A stretch of 64,000 nucleotides of DNA from an uncultured Pseudomonadota bacterium (GCA_902763155.1 CACWQS010000003.1:30192-94191), one strand, 5' to 3'; shown: positions 41,492 to 51,647, counted from the stretch's first letter. Numbers and translations: made by a program. The notes: generated from the letters alone by a model not told the origin.

Positions 41492-42912
41492 TGAGCAGAC
41501 GTTCTCATAAAGGTTTCGGTTACTACATGCGGCAGATTTTTATATGTGCACTTTTGATAGTCTGCGCTCTTTATATCGGTGCACACATATATATTCAAAA
41601 GCAAATTGTGCCGGTAAGCAATATTTTGGAGAACTCGGTATTAAAAGACCGGAAATTTGATGCCAAGGTAAAAGAGATACATGCTAATGATATGTCGGCA
41701 TATTTTTTGGAAGAACATTCAAATCCGATTATCAGTGTGCGCTTTTTGTTCCAAAATGCCGGATTTGCTTACGAACCGGAAGATAAACAGGGCGTTTCTA
41801 CATTGTTGGCGGAAGTTTTGCTTGCCGGCGGCGGGGAATATGATGCTGAGCAGTTTAAAGATATTTGCGCTGAGTATGGTATTAAACTTGAGTTTTCATC
41901 AGATACCGACAATTTTAGCGGGGTTTTGCAATTTCCGAGTGAATATAAAGAAATTGCCGTTAAAATTTTTCAATCTGCATTCTATCGACCTAATTATGAA
42001 GAAAATTACTTCAATTTGGCTAAATCTCAGCAATTAACGGTGTTGCGTATGCAACAGGAAAATCCTGATAAAATTTTAAATGAGGAATTTAAGCAGTTTA
42101 TTTTTGCCGGACATCCTTACGAACGCAATGCTTTGGGACAGATAGAGATAGTGGAAAATCTGACGATTGAAGATGTGGAAAGTTATCGGCAGACTAAATT
42201 TGCGCAAAATAATCTGTTGATAGGTTTAGCCGGAGATTTAACGTTAGATGAAGCAAGTGAATTACTCAATGAAATATTTTCTTCGTTGCCGGAAAAATCT
42301 GACGGGGAAAAATTTGTCCCGTTGAGTTTGGAAACTTCAGGTGCCGAAAAAAGTGTAGAGCGCAATTCGGCGCAGGCGGTTGTTAAGTTTGCGGTGCAAG
42401 GGACTTTTCGTGACAGTGTAGATTTTTATCCTTTATATATGGCTAATTCCGTTTTCGGTGCATCGGGGTTGACTTCGCGCTTGAATAAAGTAATTCGCGA
42501 AGAAAAAGGTTTAACTTACGGTATTTATACCTATATGACCATCAGTGATGCTGCGGCTTTGATAGAGGGTAGTTTTTCCGCTACTCCCGAAAATTTTGAT
42601 ACGGCAAAACAATTGTTATTGGAAGAATGGCAAAAATTGGGAGAAAACGGGGTCAGCGAAGAAGAATTGGAACAGGCTAAAAAATCACTGATATCGGCAT
42701 ATAATTTGCGTTTTGCCGAGATTGACAGCATTGCTAGCATGCTACTTGCAATGCAGAAATATAATCTAGGAATTGATTTCTTGGATAAAAGAAATGACTA
42801 CATTAGCGAAGTTTCGTTGCAAGAAGTTAATGCTGCCGCGAAAAAATATTTCAAAACAATGCCGGATATGGTTTATATCGGCACTTTGCCGAAAATTAAG
42901 GAGAAAGAGTAA
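41491..42912 (+). CDS. M16-family protein lacking the zinc motif, partner subunit
   Basis: A 473-residue M16-fold protein with an N-terminal membrane anchor or signal (YMRQIFICALLIVCALYIGA). The position of HxxEH is taken by VSTLLAEVLLAGG, so the zinc ligands are missing. The C-terminal R-x-Y-type glycine-rich recognition segment is kept (GLTYGIYTYM). Catalytically dead partners of this kind help bind substrate. The TGATG overlap with the active subunit supports a complex. It is directly followed by pgi. Confidence 0.9.
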   Translation: MSRRSHKGFGYYMRQIFICALLIVCALYIGAHIYIQKQIVPVSNILENSVLKDRKFDAKVKEIHANDMSAYFLEEHSNPIISVRFLFQNAGFAYEPEDKQGVSTLLAEVLLAGGGEYDAEQFKDICAEYGIKLEFSSDTDNFSGVLQFPSEYKEIAVKIFQSAFYRPNYEENYFNLAKSQQLTVLRMQQENPDKILNEEFKQFIFAGHPYERNALGQIEIVENLTIEDVESYRQTKFAQNNLLIGLAGDLTLDEASELLNEIFSSLPEKSDGEKFVPLSLETSGAEKSVERNSAQAVVKFAVQGTFRDSVDFYPLYMANSVFGASGLTSRLNKVIREEKGLTYGIYTYMTISDAAALIEGSFSATPENFDTAKQLLLEEWQKLGENGVSEEELEQAKKSLISAYNLRFAEIDSIASMLLAMQKYNLGIDFLDKRNDYISEVSLQEVNAAAKKYFKTMPDMVYIGTLPKIKEKE

Positions 42913-44553
42913 ATGTTTGGTAGAAAAAAATCTAAAGCATGGCGTAATTTGGAATGTGTATATCGCCGTTTTCGCGATACGCAGATGCGTGATTTATTTG
43001 TTGCGGATAATATGAGAGGCGAGAAATATTCGCTGCATTTGGATAATATGATGGTTGATTATTCCAAAAATCGTATTGATGACAATGTTATGCAGGCATT
43101 GTTCGGTTTGGCACGCGAACGTGGAGTGGAAGAAAAAATCAAAGCCATGTTTAGCGGCGAAAAAATTAATCAAACGGAAAATCGTGCGGTTTTACATATT
43201 GCTTTGCGTCATAGCGGTCAGATGCCGATTTATGTTGACGGTCGTGATGTGATGCCGCAAATACATAATGTTCTCGATAAAATGCGTGATTTTTCCGAAG
43301 CGGTGCGATTAGGAACTTTTACCGGTTATACCGGCAAAAAACTGACAAATATTGTTAATATCGGTATCGGTGGTTCCGATTTAGGACCGTTTATGGCGGT
43401 TGAAGCACTGAAACCATATTGGGCGAGGGATATAAAATGTTATTTTATTTCCAATATTGACGGGACAGCTTGCGCTGAAGTATTGAACAAGCTTGATCCG
43501 GAAACAACACTGTTTATTGTGGCTTCCAAAACATTTACCACCATAGAAACTTTGACCAATGCCAAAACTTGTCGGCGTTGGTTGGTTGATGCTTTAGGAG
43601 AGCATGCGGTCTCCAAGCATTTTGTGGCGCTTTCTACCAATAAAGCCGAAGTGGAGAAATTCGGTATAAATCCCGATAATATGTTTGAGTTTTGGGATTT
43701 TGTCGGTGGGCGCTATTCGATGTGGTCGGCTATCGGTTTGATTATTGCCATCGCCGTCGGTTACAAAAATTTTGCTAAAATGTTGGAAGGTGCCGAAGCT
43801 ATGGATAAGCACTTCGCAACAACTGACTTGGAACACAATATACCGGTGATATTGGCCCTTATCGGCATTTGGTATAACAATTTTTACGGTATTCATCGCT
43901 ATGCCGTAATTCCATATGATCAATATTTGCAATATTTGCCGTCGTATTTGCAACAACTCGATATGGAAAGTAATGGTAAATCAGTAACTTTGGATAATAA
44001 GTTGGTTAATTATGCCACGGGACCGGTGTTGTTCGGCGGGGCAGGGACAAACGTGCAACATTCTTTCTTCCAGCTTTTGCATCAGGGAACGGAAATTGTG
44101 CCGGTTGATTTTATTGTGCCGGCTATTTCGCATAATGAAATCGGTAATCATCAGCCGATTTTGCTTTCGAACATTTTAGCGCAAGGCGAGGCTTTGATGC
44201 ACGGTAAAACAGAAGAAGAAGCGGCGCTTGAGTTGGAAAAAGCCGGTAAAAGCAAAGCTGAAATTGCGCGTCTTAAAAAATATAAGAGCTTTAGCGGTAA
44301 TCGTCCGTCTAATATCATTGTGTTCAAAAAGATTGATCCTTACGCTTTGGGAATGTTGGTGGCTATGTATGAACATAAAGTTTTCACGCAAGGGATAATC
44401 TGGAACATTAACTCCTTTGACCAATTTGGGGTGGAACTCGGTAAGCAAATGGCATTAAATATTTTGCCGGAAATAGAAGGAACGGCCTTTGGTGTAGAGC
44501 ATGACAGTTCAACCTCAGGATTGATCAACTATATTAAAAAACTTCGTAAATAG
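42913..44553 (+). CDS. pgi: Glucose-6-phosphate isomerase
   Basis: A 546-residue phosphoglucose isomerase, interconverting glucose-6-phosphate and fructose-6-phosphate in glycolysis. Family signatures are NIGIGGSDLGPFMAVEAL, the sugar-phosphate-binding SKTFTTIETLTNA, VGGRYSMWSAIG, and the C-terminal QFGVELGKQM with the catalytic Lys. AAGGAG is well placed before the ATG. It begins one base after the M16 stop and ends 12 bases before mutL, probably in one transcript. Length is as expected. Confidence 0.97.
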   Translation: MFGRKKSKAWRNLECVYRRFRDTQMRDLFVADNMRGEKYSLHLDNMMVDYSKNRIDDNVMQALFGLARERGVEEKIKAMFSGEKINQTENRAVLHIALRHSGQMPIYVDGRDVMPQIHNVLDKMRDFSEAVRLGTFTGYTGKKLTNIVNIGIGGSDLGPFMAVEALKPYWARDIKCYFISNIDGTACAEVLNKLDPETTLFIVASKTFTTIETLTNAKTCRRWLVDALGEHAVSKHFVALSTNKAEVEKFGINPDNMFEFWDFVGGRYSMWSAIGLIIAIAVGYKNFAKMLEGAEAMDKHFATTDLEHNIPVILALIGIWYNNFYGIHRYAVIPYDQYLQYLPSYLQQLDMESNGKSVTLDNKLVNYATGPVLFGGAGTNVQHSFFQLLHQGTEIVPVDFIVPAISHNEIGNHQPILLSNILAQGEALMHGKTEEEAALELEKAGKSKAEIARLKKYKSFSGNRPSNIIVFKKIDPYALGMLVAMYEHKVFTQGIIWNINSFDQFGVELGKQMALNILPEIEGTAFGVEHDSSTSGLINYIKKLRK

Positions 44554-44565
44554 AATGGATTGTAA

Positions 44566-46443
44566 ATGAATATTCGTGTTTTACCTTCAAATTTAGTTAA
44601 TCAAATTGCCGCCGGTGAGGTGATTGAGCGACCGGCGTCGGTAATTAAAGAATTGGTGGAAAATGCGATAGATGCCGGAGCAACTAAAATAGAGGTTGCA
44701 CTTTTCGGCGGCGGTAAAACGTTGTTATCAGTCAGTGATAACGGCTGCGGAATAGCGCCGGAAGAATTACCGGTAGCGGTGGAACGTCACGCTACTTCTA
44801 AGTTGCCGACTGATAATCTGTTTGATATAAATTTTTTGGGTTTTCGTGGTGAGGCTCTGCCTTCTATTGCTTCTGTATCGAAAATGACCATTTTCTCGCG
44901 ACAAAAAGGTGCGGAGAGTGGTTGGCAAATTTCGGTTAACGGCGGCGAAAAAGGTGAGGTAAAACCGGCTGCACAGCCGGAAGGGACACGTATTGAGGTC
45001 AGAGATTTATTCTATACCACGCCGGCGCGGTTGAAGTTTTTGAAGAGCGAAAGTGCCGAAACCGGTCAATGTGTTGATATGTTGCAACGTATTGCTTTGG
45101 CTAATCCGCATATTTCATTTACTTTATACAATGAAGGTAAGAAAAAACTGGTGCTTAATGCTTACCAAGGAGAGCTTTTCGGTGCTCGACAACAACGTAT
45201 TCGTGATGTTTTGGGTGCCGAATTTACCGAAAACAGTGTGGAGATTGCCGCGGAAAGCGAATTTTGTAAAATCAGCGGTATGGTCAGCTTGCCGACCTAT
45301 CATAAAGCGAATTCACTCTCCGAATTTTTGTTTGTGAACAATCGTCCGGTGCGTGATAAGTTGATTTTAGGTGCAATCAAAGGCGCTTATCTGGGAATGA
45401 TGGAAAGCGGGCGCTATCCGGTTTGTGCCGTGTTTATCCAGATTGAGCCGATGTATGTTGATGTTAATGTTCACCCGACTAAGGCCGAAGTTCGTTTTTA
45501 TGATAACGGAATGGTAAGGGGACTGTTGGTCGGTGCAATTCGGAATGCTTTGAATTTTGCCGGACAAAGAAGTGCGCAAACCGACAGTTTTGAACAATTA
45601 TTGGCGCAAAATGTTGAACCTTTAAATAGTGTTGGACTAGGGGTTGATGATAGTTACGACGTTAGCGAAATGTTTAGAGCGCAACCGCAGACAAGGTCGT
45701 ATAATGGTATGCTAAAAGAACAGAGGTTAGCACCTATTCATATACAGCCAACACCAATCAAATATCCTAAACACGGCAGGACGGCAGACATTCCGAATTT
45801 GGAACATAAATATTCGGTGCGAGTGGCGGAAGAACCGTTACCGCAGACGGTTGCTGAAGTTGGTGAACTGGGCTTGGCTAAAGCACAATTTCATAATACC
45901 TATATAATTTCACAAACTGAAGACAGCATTGTAATTATAGACCAGCATGCAGCGCATGAACGTATCACCATGGAAAAGATGAAGCAAAGTATGGTAAAAC
46001 ACGAACGTCAGCCTTCGCAAATGCTTCTTATTCCGGAAGTAGTTGATTTATCTCTTTCTGAAAAAGAGGGGGTGTTGGAATACTCCAAGCAGTTAGCAAG
46101 TTTAGGGTTGGTTTTGGAAGCATTTGGCACAACGGCGGTAATAGTTCGTGAAACACCGGCAATTTTGGGGGACATAGATGTAAAAGCGTTGATTAAAGAT
46201 TTAGCGGCGCAAATTGCCGAATGGGATAACGCTTATGCTCTGGAAGATAAAATCCATCATCTGTGCGCCACGGTGGCATGCCATGGTTCGGTGCGAGCAG
46301 GGCGAGCATTAAATATTGAAGAAATGAATCATCTGTTGCGCGAAATGGAACGTACATCACATTCCGGTCAATGTAATCACGGTCGCCCGACGTATATCAA
46401 AATCAAACTTGAAGACATTGAAAAACTCTTTGACCGCCGCTAG
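44566..46443 (+). CDS. mutL: DNA mismatch repair protein MutL
   Basis: A 625-residue MutL. The GHKL ATPase motifs are ELVENAIDAGA, DNGCGIAPEE and FLGFRGEALPSIASV. VDVNVHPTKAEVRF marks the second N-terminal domain. The C-terminal dimerisation domain carries the endonuclease motif DQHAAHERITME, together with ACHGSVRAGRAL and HGRPT, so it appears endonuclease-competent rather than like the E. coli MutL. It couples MutS recognition to strand cleavage. A palindromic element follows the gene. Confidence 0.96.
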   Translation: MNIRVLPSNLVNQIAAGEVIERPASVIKELVENAIDAGATKIEVALFGGGKTLLSVSDNGCGIAPEELPVAVERHATSKLPTDNLFDINFLGFRGEALPSIASVSKMTIFSRQKGAESGWQISVNGGEKGEVKPAAQPEGTRIEVRDLFYTTPARLKFLKSESAETGQCVDMLQRIALANPHISFTLYNEGKKKLVLNAYQGELFGARQQRIRDVLGAEFTENSVEIAAESEFCKISGMVSLPTYHKANSLSEFLFVNNRPVRDKLILGAIKGAYLGMMESGRYPVCAVFIQIEPMYVDVNVHPTKAEVRFYDNGMVRGLLVGAIRNALNFAGQRSAQTDSFEQLLAQNVEPLNSVGLGVDDSYDVSEMFRAQPQTRSYNGMLKEQRLAPIHIQPTPIKYPKHGRTADIPNLEHKYSVRVAEEPLPQTVAEVGELGLAKAQFHNTYIISQTEDSIVIIDQHAAHERITMEKMKQSMVKHERQPSQMLLIPEVVDLSLSEKEGVLEYSKQLASLGLVLEAFGTTAVIVRETPAILGDIDVKALIKDLAAQIAEWDNAYALEDKIHHLCATVACHGSVRAGRALNIEEMNHLLREMERTSHSGQCNHGRPTYIKIKLEDIEKLFDRR

Positions 46444-46444
46444 G

Positions 46445-46551
46445 AAAAACTCGTCTAGCTGGTGCTCGCTTGAAAATTTTCTTCTTGTGTAGTATTATCT
46501 ACACGGCGTCGAAAATTACACTTCGCAATCACACACGCTATCCGAGTTTTT
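46445..46551. repeat. Long palindromic element between mutL and a glycosyltransferase gene
   Basis: AAAAACTCG at the left edge pairs with CGAGTTTTT at the right edge. Inner arms continue the pairing (TAGC with GCTA), and the centre is GTGTAG, TATTAT, CTACAC. The whole 107-base block can fold into one long imperfect hairpin. The T-runs on both strands suit a bidirectional terminator, but the length is far greater than needed, as in bacterial palindromic repeat families. Confidence 0.7.
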
Positions 46552-46574
46552 TTATGGATAATTTTTCTTAAGGC

Positions 46575-47990
46575 TTATTTGCGACTTATTTTTAATATCG
46601 GTAAATTCAAAAAATAGTATTTTGTAGTGATACCATTGGACATCTTTCTAATTTTAAAAAATGGTATGCCGAAAAATTCAAATATTTTGCGCCCGCCAAA
46701 TTGTTTTCTGCTATAAAGCGGAATAAATCCGCATAATTTATATTTTTTCTTGTGTGGAGAAGAATATATTTTAAATAGCTGAATAAAATTGAATAATTTT
46801 ACCGAGATAGTTTTTTCTTCATTATTATTGCTGAGTTTTTGCAATATAAACGAAGTTCTGTTTTTTATCTGTGGTGTTTTTTGAAATGTTTCTACCATAA
46901 TATCTGCAGCTTTTTGCCAAGAAAATTTAGAGGCTTGTTTTAAGCCTTTTTCAGCCATTGTTTGCCGATATTTTATATCAAAATAGTATTTTTCGTAGGC
47001 AGATATATGTTGCTCATCACTATCCCAATCAATCATGATGCCGGCGTTGCCAATTACCTCGGGCAAGCTTGAGTTATTTGAAGTAATAACCGGACAACCG
47101 CAAGCCATAGCTTCGAGTGGAGGCATTCCAAAACCTTCGTATTGCGATGTATAGACAAACCATTCAGCATTACTATAGAGGATTTCAAGATCATCATCAG
47201 CGACATAGCCGGCGCGGATTATTTTATCTTTATATTTTGAATATTCAGGAACTTCTTGTTCAAATTTTTCAATAAACCCATTCCAAGCGCTTCCTCCTAA
47301 AACAAAAACCATATCGTCAATTTTATTTTTTTCAATAAATTTAATGAAGGTCCTCACAGCACGAATTAGGTTTTTTCTTGGTTCTAACGAACATAGAGAA
47401 AATATATATTTCATATTTTGCGGAATATGATATTTTTGTTTTGCGCTTGCTAGCTGAATTTTGTTTTTATTCGGTTTGTATTCTATATTCGTTGATAAAG
47501 GGATAACGGTTATTTTATCCTTATCTAAAGCTGGGCAAAATTTAAGGAAATCTTGCTTAGTATAATTTGAATTAGCAAAATAATATTCGTCTGAATTTAG
47601 AGAATTGAATAATTTTGAAAACCAACCTTTGGCATCATTATCAAAATATGTCGGCAAAACAAGAGGAATGCAGTCGTGCAGTAAAGTATAACAAGGAATT
47701 CCGGTTTGTCGAATATTTTCATTTATCTTGTGGCAAGGAGAAAAGACGAGATCCATCTCTTTAACATCACCATCATATAATTGAACATACGGCAATTTAT
47801 CTTGGTGTGCGGACAGAAAATTTTGCGTTTTACTATAATTGACAGAATATAAATAAATCTCAAGATTTTCATTTTTACTTAAATAACATAACATATTATA
47901 TGCTGTCCAATATATACCGGAACGGTCAGCATTACCGGAATTAAATTGATTTAGAATTGATGCATCATATAAAATTTTTATTTTTTTCAT
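46575..47990 (-). CDS. Glycosyltransferase family 4 (second of a pair)
   Basis: A 471-residue GT-B glycosyltransferase. The C-terminal nucleotide-sugar domain has LCSLEPRKNL, the EX7E-type region EGFGMPPLEAMACGCPVIT and NNSSLPEVIGNAG. Beyond the usual end, about 90 residues rich in Lys and aromatic residues form an unusual C-terminal extension that may contact membrane or partner. It overlaps the upstream glycosyltransferase gene by four bases (ATGA), so the two act together, probably in building an extracellular or lipopolysaccharide glycan. Sugars unknown. Confidence 0.9.
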   Translation of the reverse strand: MKKIKILYDASILNQFNSGNADRSGIYWTAYNMLCYLSKNENLEIYLYSVNYSKTQNFLSAHQDKLPYVQLYDGDVKEMDLVFSPCHKINENIRQTGIPCYTLLHDCIPLVLPTYFDNDAKGWFSKLFNSLNSDEYYFANSNYTKQDFLKFCPALDKDKITVIPLSTNIEYKPNKNKIQLASAKQKYHIPQNMKYIFSLCSLEPRKNLIRAVRTFIKFIEKNKIDDMVFVLGGSAWNGFIEKFEQEVPEYSKYKDKIIRAGYVADDDLEILYSNAEWFVYTSQYEGFGMPPLEAMACGCPVITSNNSSLPEVIGNAGIMIDWDSDEQHISAYEKYYFDIKYRQTMAEKGLKQASKFSWQKAADIMVETFQKTPQIKNRTSFILQKLSNNNEEKTISVKLFNFIQLFKIYSSPHKKKYKLCGFIPLYSRKQFGGRKIFEFFGIPFFKIRKMSNGITTKYYFLNLPILKISRK

Positions 47991-49195
47991 TTTATTACCC
48001 TGTTTTTAATTGTTTGAGTAATGATATCAGCTGTTATTTGCCAATTAAATTTTCTAGCTTGTTGTCGGCCTTTCTCACTTAATTTTTCTACTGTTTGCGG
48101 ATTGTTATATATTTCTTGCAATTGTGCAGCCGTTTTATTTTCATCTTTTCCATCAATATAAAGTACTGCACTTCCGCCTACTTCAGGCAGAGATGTATTG
48201 TCAGTCGCAATCACCGGCGTACCGCACTGCATAGCTTCTAGTATCGGTAGGCCGAAACCTTCATATAAACTCGGATATATAAAAGCCAAAGCGCCATTAT
48301 AAAGTAGCGGTAAATCGCTATCATCAACGTAACCGGTTTGTACAATTTTATCTTTGAATTTTGTTAAATTTGCAATATTTGCCGTAACATCAATATATCC
48401 TTTACGGACCGGACCAACCAAAACAAGAGATATATCTTCGGCATCTGTTTTTTCTAAGAATTGCACAAAGGCTTTCAGTAAATGTGTTAAATTTTTACGT
48501 GTTGTGATTTCCGATACTGCTAAAAAATATTTCGGCGTTGAAATATGATATTTTTGTTTAACATTGTTGATTAGCTTTTCATCTGATATAGGCTTAAATT
48601 TTTCGTCGGCACCAAGATAGATGCGTTGTGCCGGGGTATGTGCCGTATCAGGCTTAAAACGTCGTAAATCTTTAATGGTATAATTCGAGACGCAGAAATA
48701 AGTATCAGGGTGGCTACGTTTTATCCAATCCGTGAATTTTACGATAAATTTGTTGTTGCAGCCATCAGGATAATATATCGGTATAAGGTCATGGATTATC
48801 ATAAACGTTTTGAGATTGCTCCTGTAAACAACCGGAGAAATTGGGCTGAATATTGAAAGATACGCATCATATCGGTTAAGTTCATGACCATATTTAAAAT
48901 GATATATAAGAGTTAGAACTTTACTGCGTAATGATTGGTACCACCATTGATTTTTGGTGGTTGATTTTAGTTTTGGCATATAAACAATTTTCTCTTTAAG
49001 GGCACTGTATAACCCTTTTGCCTGCATATATGCAGCAAAATCACCACGTTTTGAGGTGATAATCGGATATACGTCGAGTTCGTTACTTTCCAGTAGTTTG
49101 TGTAACAGCACATCAGCAACCCGAACAACACCGGTGCCACTGAGGCCATTGGTGCTTAGTTGCTCAACATCAAACAGTAGCTTTATTTTCTTCAT
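47987..49195 (-). CDS. Glycosyltransferase family 4 (first of a pair)
   Basis: A 402-residue GT4 enzyme of the mannosyltransferase-like type. It opens KKIKLLFDVEQLSTNGLSGT and contains VSEITTRKNLTHLL, EGFGLPILEAMQCGTPVIA and NTSLPEVGGSAVLY, giving the E-x7-E donor-site pattern. It is related to its partner throughout. No membrane segment, so it is cytoplasmic or peripheral. No polymerase or flippase genes lie nearby, so this is a small, isolated glycan locus. Confidence 0.9.
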   Translation of the reverse strand: MKKIKLLFDVEQLSTNGLSGTGVVRVADVLLHKLLESNELDVYPIITSKRGDFAAYMQAKGLYSALKEKIVYMPKLKSTTKNQWWYQSLRSKVLTLIYHFKYGHELNRYDAYLSIFSPISPVVYRSNLKTFMIIHDLIPIYYPDGCNNKFIVKFTDWIKRSHPDTYFCVSNYTIKDLRRFKPDTAHTPAQRIYLGADEKFKPISDEKLINNVKQKYHISTPKYFLAVSEITTRKNLTHLLKAFVQFLEKTDAEDISLVLVGPVRKGYIDVTANIANLTKFKDKIVQTGYVDDSDLPLLYNGALAFIYPSLYEGFGLPILEAMQCGTPVIATDNTSLPEVGGSAVLYIDGKDENKTAAQLQEIYNNPQTVEKLSEKGRQQARKFNWQITADIITQTIKNRVIK

Positions 49196-49289
49196 AAGAT
49201 TATAATCCGCCTTTTTATCGTCATCATAAATAAAAACACCTATATGTCAATCTAAAAAGACAGATTATCTTATAAAGTGAATAGAGTAA

Positions 49290-49961
49290 TCAGCGTTTTT
49301 CCATCAATTTACACATAGCGCCGATCATATTTTGCGCGCCTTGACATACTTCCAGCATATTTGTTGCTAACATATAGGCGGGTGTGGAGCAGACCAGATT
49401 TTTTTCATCTACACATACATCGGTTACGCCGACTTCTTCGTGAACAGCTCCGAGTTTTTCAAGTTTTTCGGCAGTAGTTCCACCGGCACCAAGGGTAAAA
49501 TGCACGTGTTTATCGGCTAAAACAAGAGCAATCAGCACCGGCGCAATACACATAGCACCAATCACAACTCTATGTTTATGACATTGTTTGATGACCGAGC
49601 GGATACTGGTATTAACCGTGCATTCCGTTCCTTTGGTGGCAAAATCGCACCAATTGGTTATTGCCCCTAAACCACCGGGGAAAATAATACCATCAAAATC
49701 TTCGGCATGAAAATCATCAAGCGGTAAGATGTTGCCACGGGCAATTCGTGCCGATTCAATCAAAACATTACGCGTTTCGTTCATCGGCTGATTATCTAAA
49801 TGATTTATAACCGCAGCTTGTTCGATATTCGGGGCGAAACATTGAAAGGTGCAGCCCATATTTTGCACGCACAAAAGGGCAAACACCGCTTCGTGAATTT
49901 CCGAACCGTCAGCCCGACCGCAGCCGGAAAGTACCACCGCAAAACGAGGATTTTTTTGCAT
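49290..49961 (-). CDS. elbB: ElbB-type DJ-1/PfpI-superfamily protein
   Basis: A 223-residue member of the glutamine amidotransferase-like DJ-1/PfpI superfamily, matching ElbB (isoprenoid biosynthesis-associated glyoxalase). Signatures are VVLSGCGRADGSEIHEAVFA, DGIIFPGGLGAI and the nucleophile elbow VIGAMCIAPVLIA, then TPAYMLATNM near the end. The E. coli protein has weak glyoxalase activity and is linked genetically to isoprenoid synthesis. AAGGAG precedes the ATG. It is a single gene. Confidence 0.92.
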   Translation of the reverse strand: MQKNPRFAVVLSGCGRADGSEIHEAVFALLCVQNMGCTFQCFAPNIEQAAVINHLDNQPMNETRNVLIESARIARGNILPLDDFHAEDFDGIIFPGGLGAITNWCDFATKGTECTVNTSIRSVIKQCHKHRVVIGAMCIAPVLIALVLADKHVHFTLGAGGTTAEKLEKLGAVHEEVGVTDVCVDEKNLVCSTPAYMLATNMLEVCQGAQNMIGAMCKLMEKR

Positions 49962-50057
49962 TTTTATACTCCTTTATATAAAGATTTATATTGATTTATC
50001 CTAATCTGACAATATAATACTGTCAAACAGATTTTTTTAGAATAAAGGAAATATTTT

Positions 50058-51317
50058 ATGCAAGTTAATTTGAGCAAATTGGCAAACGGATTACGTATTG
50101 TTACGGTGGAACGCCCGCAAACGGAGACGGTTTCGCTGGGGATTTGGGTAAATACCGGCAGTGCCCACGAGCCGGAAGAAGTTAACGGGATTTCGCACTT
50201 TGTCGAGCACATGGTTTTCAAAGGAACAGCCAAACGTAATGCTTTGCAGATTTCCGAAGATATTGAAAATGTGGGCGGGCAAACCAATGCCTATACTTCG
50301 CGCGAATGGACGGTTTTTTACGCTAAAATGCTGAAAAATGACGTGGAGTTGGCGATTGATGTGCTGGCCGATTTTGTGATGGCTCCGACTTTTGACGAAG
50401 CGGAAATGACCAAAGAAAAAGAAGTGGTGGTGCAGGAAATTAAGCAAACTTTTGACGATCCGAGCGATATTGTGCATGATTATTTCCAAGAAACAGCCTA
50501 TGCCAAGCAGGCGTTGGGGCGCAGTATTTTAGGGCCGGCGGAAAAAGTGCGTTCGTTTAATGCGGAAAAATTGAGGGCGTATATGGGGCGCAACTATGCC
50601 GCCGAAAATATTGTGGTTTCGGCAGTCGGTAATATAAAGCACGAAAATTTTGTTAAAATGGTTCAAGAACGTATGAGCAGTTTACAACCCAAGAAACATT
50701 TTGTGCCGGAAATGCAGGTTTATACCGGCGGGTGCTTTGCCAAAAAACGCGATATTGAGCAAGCACAGGTTTTGCTTGGTTTTCCGAGTATTGACCACCA
50801 TAGCAAAAAATATTATCATGCTTCGATTTTATCGACTATTTTGGGCGGCAGTATGTCATCTCGTTTATTCCAAGAAATCAGGGAAAAGCGTGGATTGGTA
50901 TATACGGTGTATAGCTTTACCAATGCGCATTCCGAAACCGGATTGTTTGGGATTTATGCCGGTTTGGATGTCGAACAGATAAAAAATTATTTGCCGGTGG
51001 TGGCAGATGAAATTAAGAAAATTTGTAATGAACCGGTCAGCGATAAGGAGCTGAATCGGGTAAAAGTTCAGCTCAAAGCCAGTGTGTTGATGGCGTTAGA
51101 AAGCTCATCATCAACAGCGGAAGTAATTGCGCGGCAACAGTTGATACATAATCGTAATCTGCCGATCGAGGAGATTGTAGAACGCATAGACAGCGTGAGT
51201 AAAGATGATATTTTAGCAATGGCACAACAAATTTTCGGCGGTAAGCTGACTTATACGCTTTTGGGAAATTTGTGCGAATATCCGAACTATGATGAGATGC
51301 AAAAAATGCTCGGGTAG
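50058..51317 (+). CDS. M16 zinc peptidase, cytoplasmic, processing-peptidase-like
   Basis: A 419-residue M16 protease close to mitochondrial processing peptidase beta and bacterial YmxG. The zinc motif HFVEH is at residues 47-51, with the distal Glu in KEKEVVVQEIKQ. The glycine-rich C-terminal recognition segment is SMSSRLFQEIREKRGLVYTV. It has no signal peptide, unlike the pair at 40-43 kb. This family is conserved in alphaproteobacteria and is thought to degrade peptides. AAGGAAA precedes the ATG. Confidence 0.92.
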   Translation: MQVNLSKLANGLRIVTVERPQTETVSLGIWVNTGSAHEPEEVNGISHFVEHMVFKGTAKRNALQISEDIENVGGQTNAYTSREWTVFYAKMLKNDVELAIDVLADFVMAPTFDEAEMTKEKEVVVQEIKQTFDDPSDIVHDYFQETAYAKQALGRSILGPAEKVRSFNAEKLRAYMGRNYAAENIVVSAVGNIKHENFVKMVQERMSSLQPKKHFVPEMQVYTGGCFAKKRDIEQAQVLLGFPSIDHHSKKYYHASILSTILGGSMSSRLFQEIREKRGLVYTVYSFTNAHSETGLFGIYAGLDVEQIKNYLPVVADEIKKICNEPVSDKELNRVKVQLKASVLMALESSSSTAEVIARQQLIHNRNLPIEEIVERIDSVSKDDILAMAQQIFGGKLTYTLLGNLCEYPNYDEMQKMLG

Positions 51318-51357
51318 GGGAAAGATACCTTAATTTGTTTTATTTTGTATTTAATTG

Positions 51358-51386
51358 TTGCAATTTGCTACAAATTGCATTATATT
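51358..51386 (+). promoter_or_regulatory. Toxin-antitoxin promoter with embedded operator
   Basis: A -35 TTGCAA (51358-51363), 17-base spacer and -10 TATATT (51381-51386). A perfect palindrome, TGCAATTTG, CTA, CAAATTGCA (51359-51379), fills the -35 and spacer, the expected place for antitoxin autorepression. Confidence 0.75.
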
Positions 51387-51416
51387 GTATTTATAAACTA
51401 GAGAAAGGCTTGCAAA

Positions 51417-51647
51417 ATGAATACAATAGCGATTAGATTACCGGCTTGGCTGGTTAAACAGGCAACACATTATGCCGATGTTAATTTGCGTACGGTGCCG
51501 AAACAAATAGAATATTGGGCAATGTTAGGGCGTTGCGCCGAAGATAATCCGGATTTACCGCTGGATTTTATTAAGGAATGTTTGTTGGCAAAGGAAGAAG
51601 TAAAACAAGGCGAAGTAAGTGCTTTTGAATTTAGGAATGAAGAATAA
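51417..51647 (+). CDS. ParD-like antitoxin
   Basis: A 76-residue ParD-like antitoxin. The N-terminal ribbon-helix-helix-type region (IAIRLPAWLVKQATHYADV) should bind the palindrome in its own promoter, and the acidic C-terminal tail (KEEVKQGEVSAFEF) should wrap the toxin. Its stop overlaps the toxin start by one base (TAATG), the usual coupling. GAAAGG lies upstream of the ATG. Confidence 0.85.
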   Translation: MNTIAIRLPAWLVKQATHYADVNLRTVPKQIEYWAMLGRCAEDNPDLPLDFIKECLLAKEEVKQGEVSAFEFRNEE

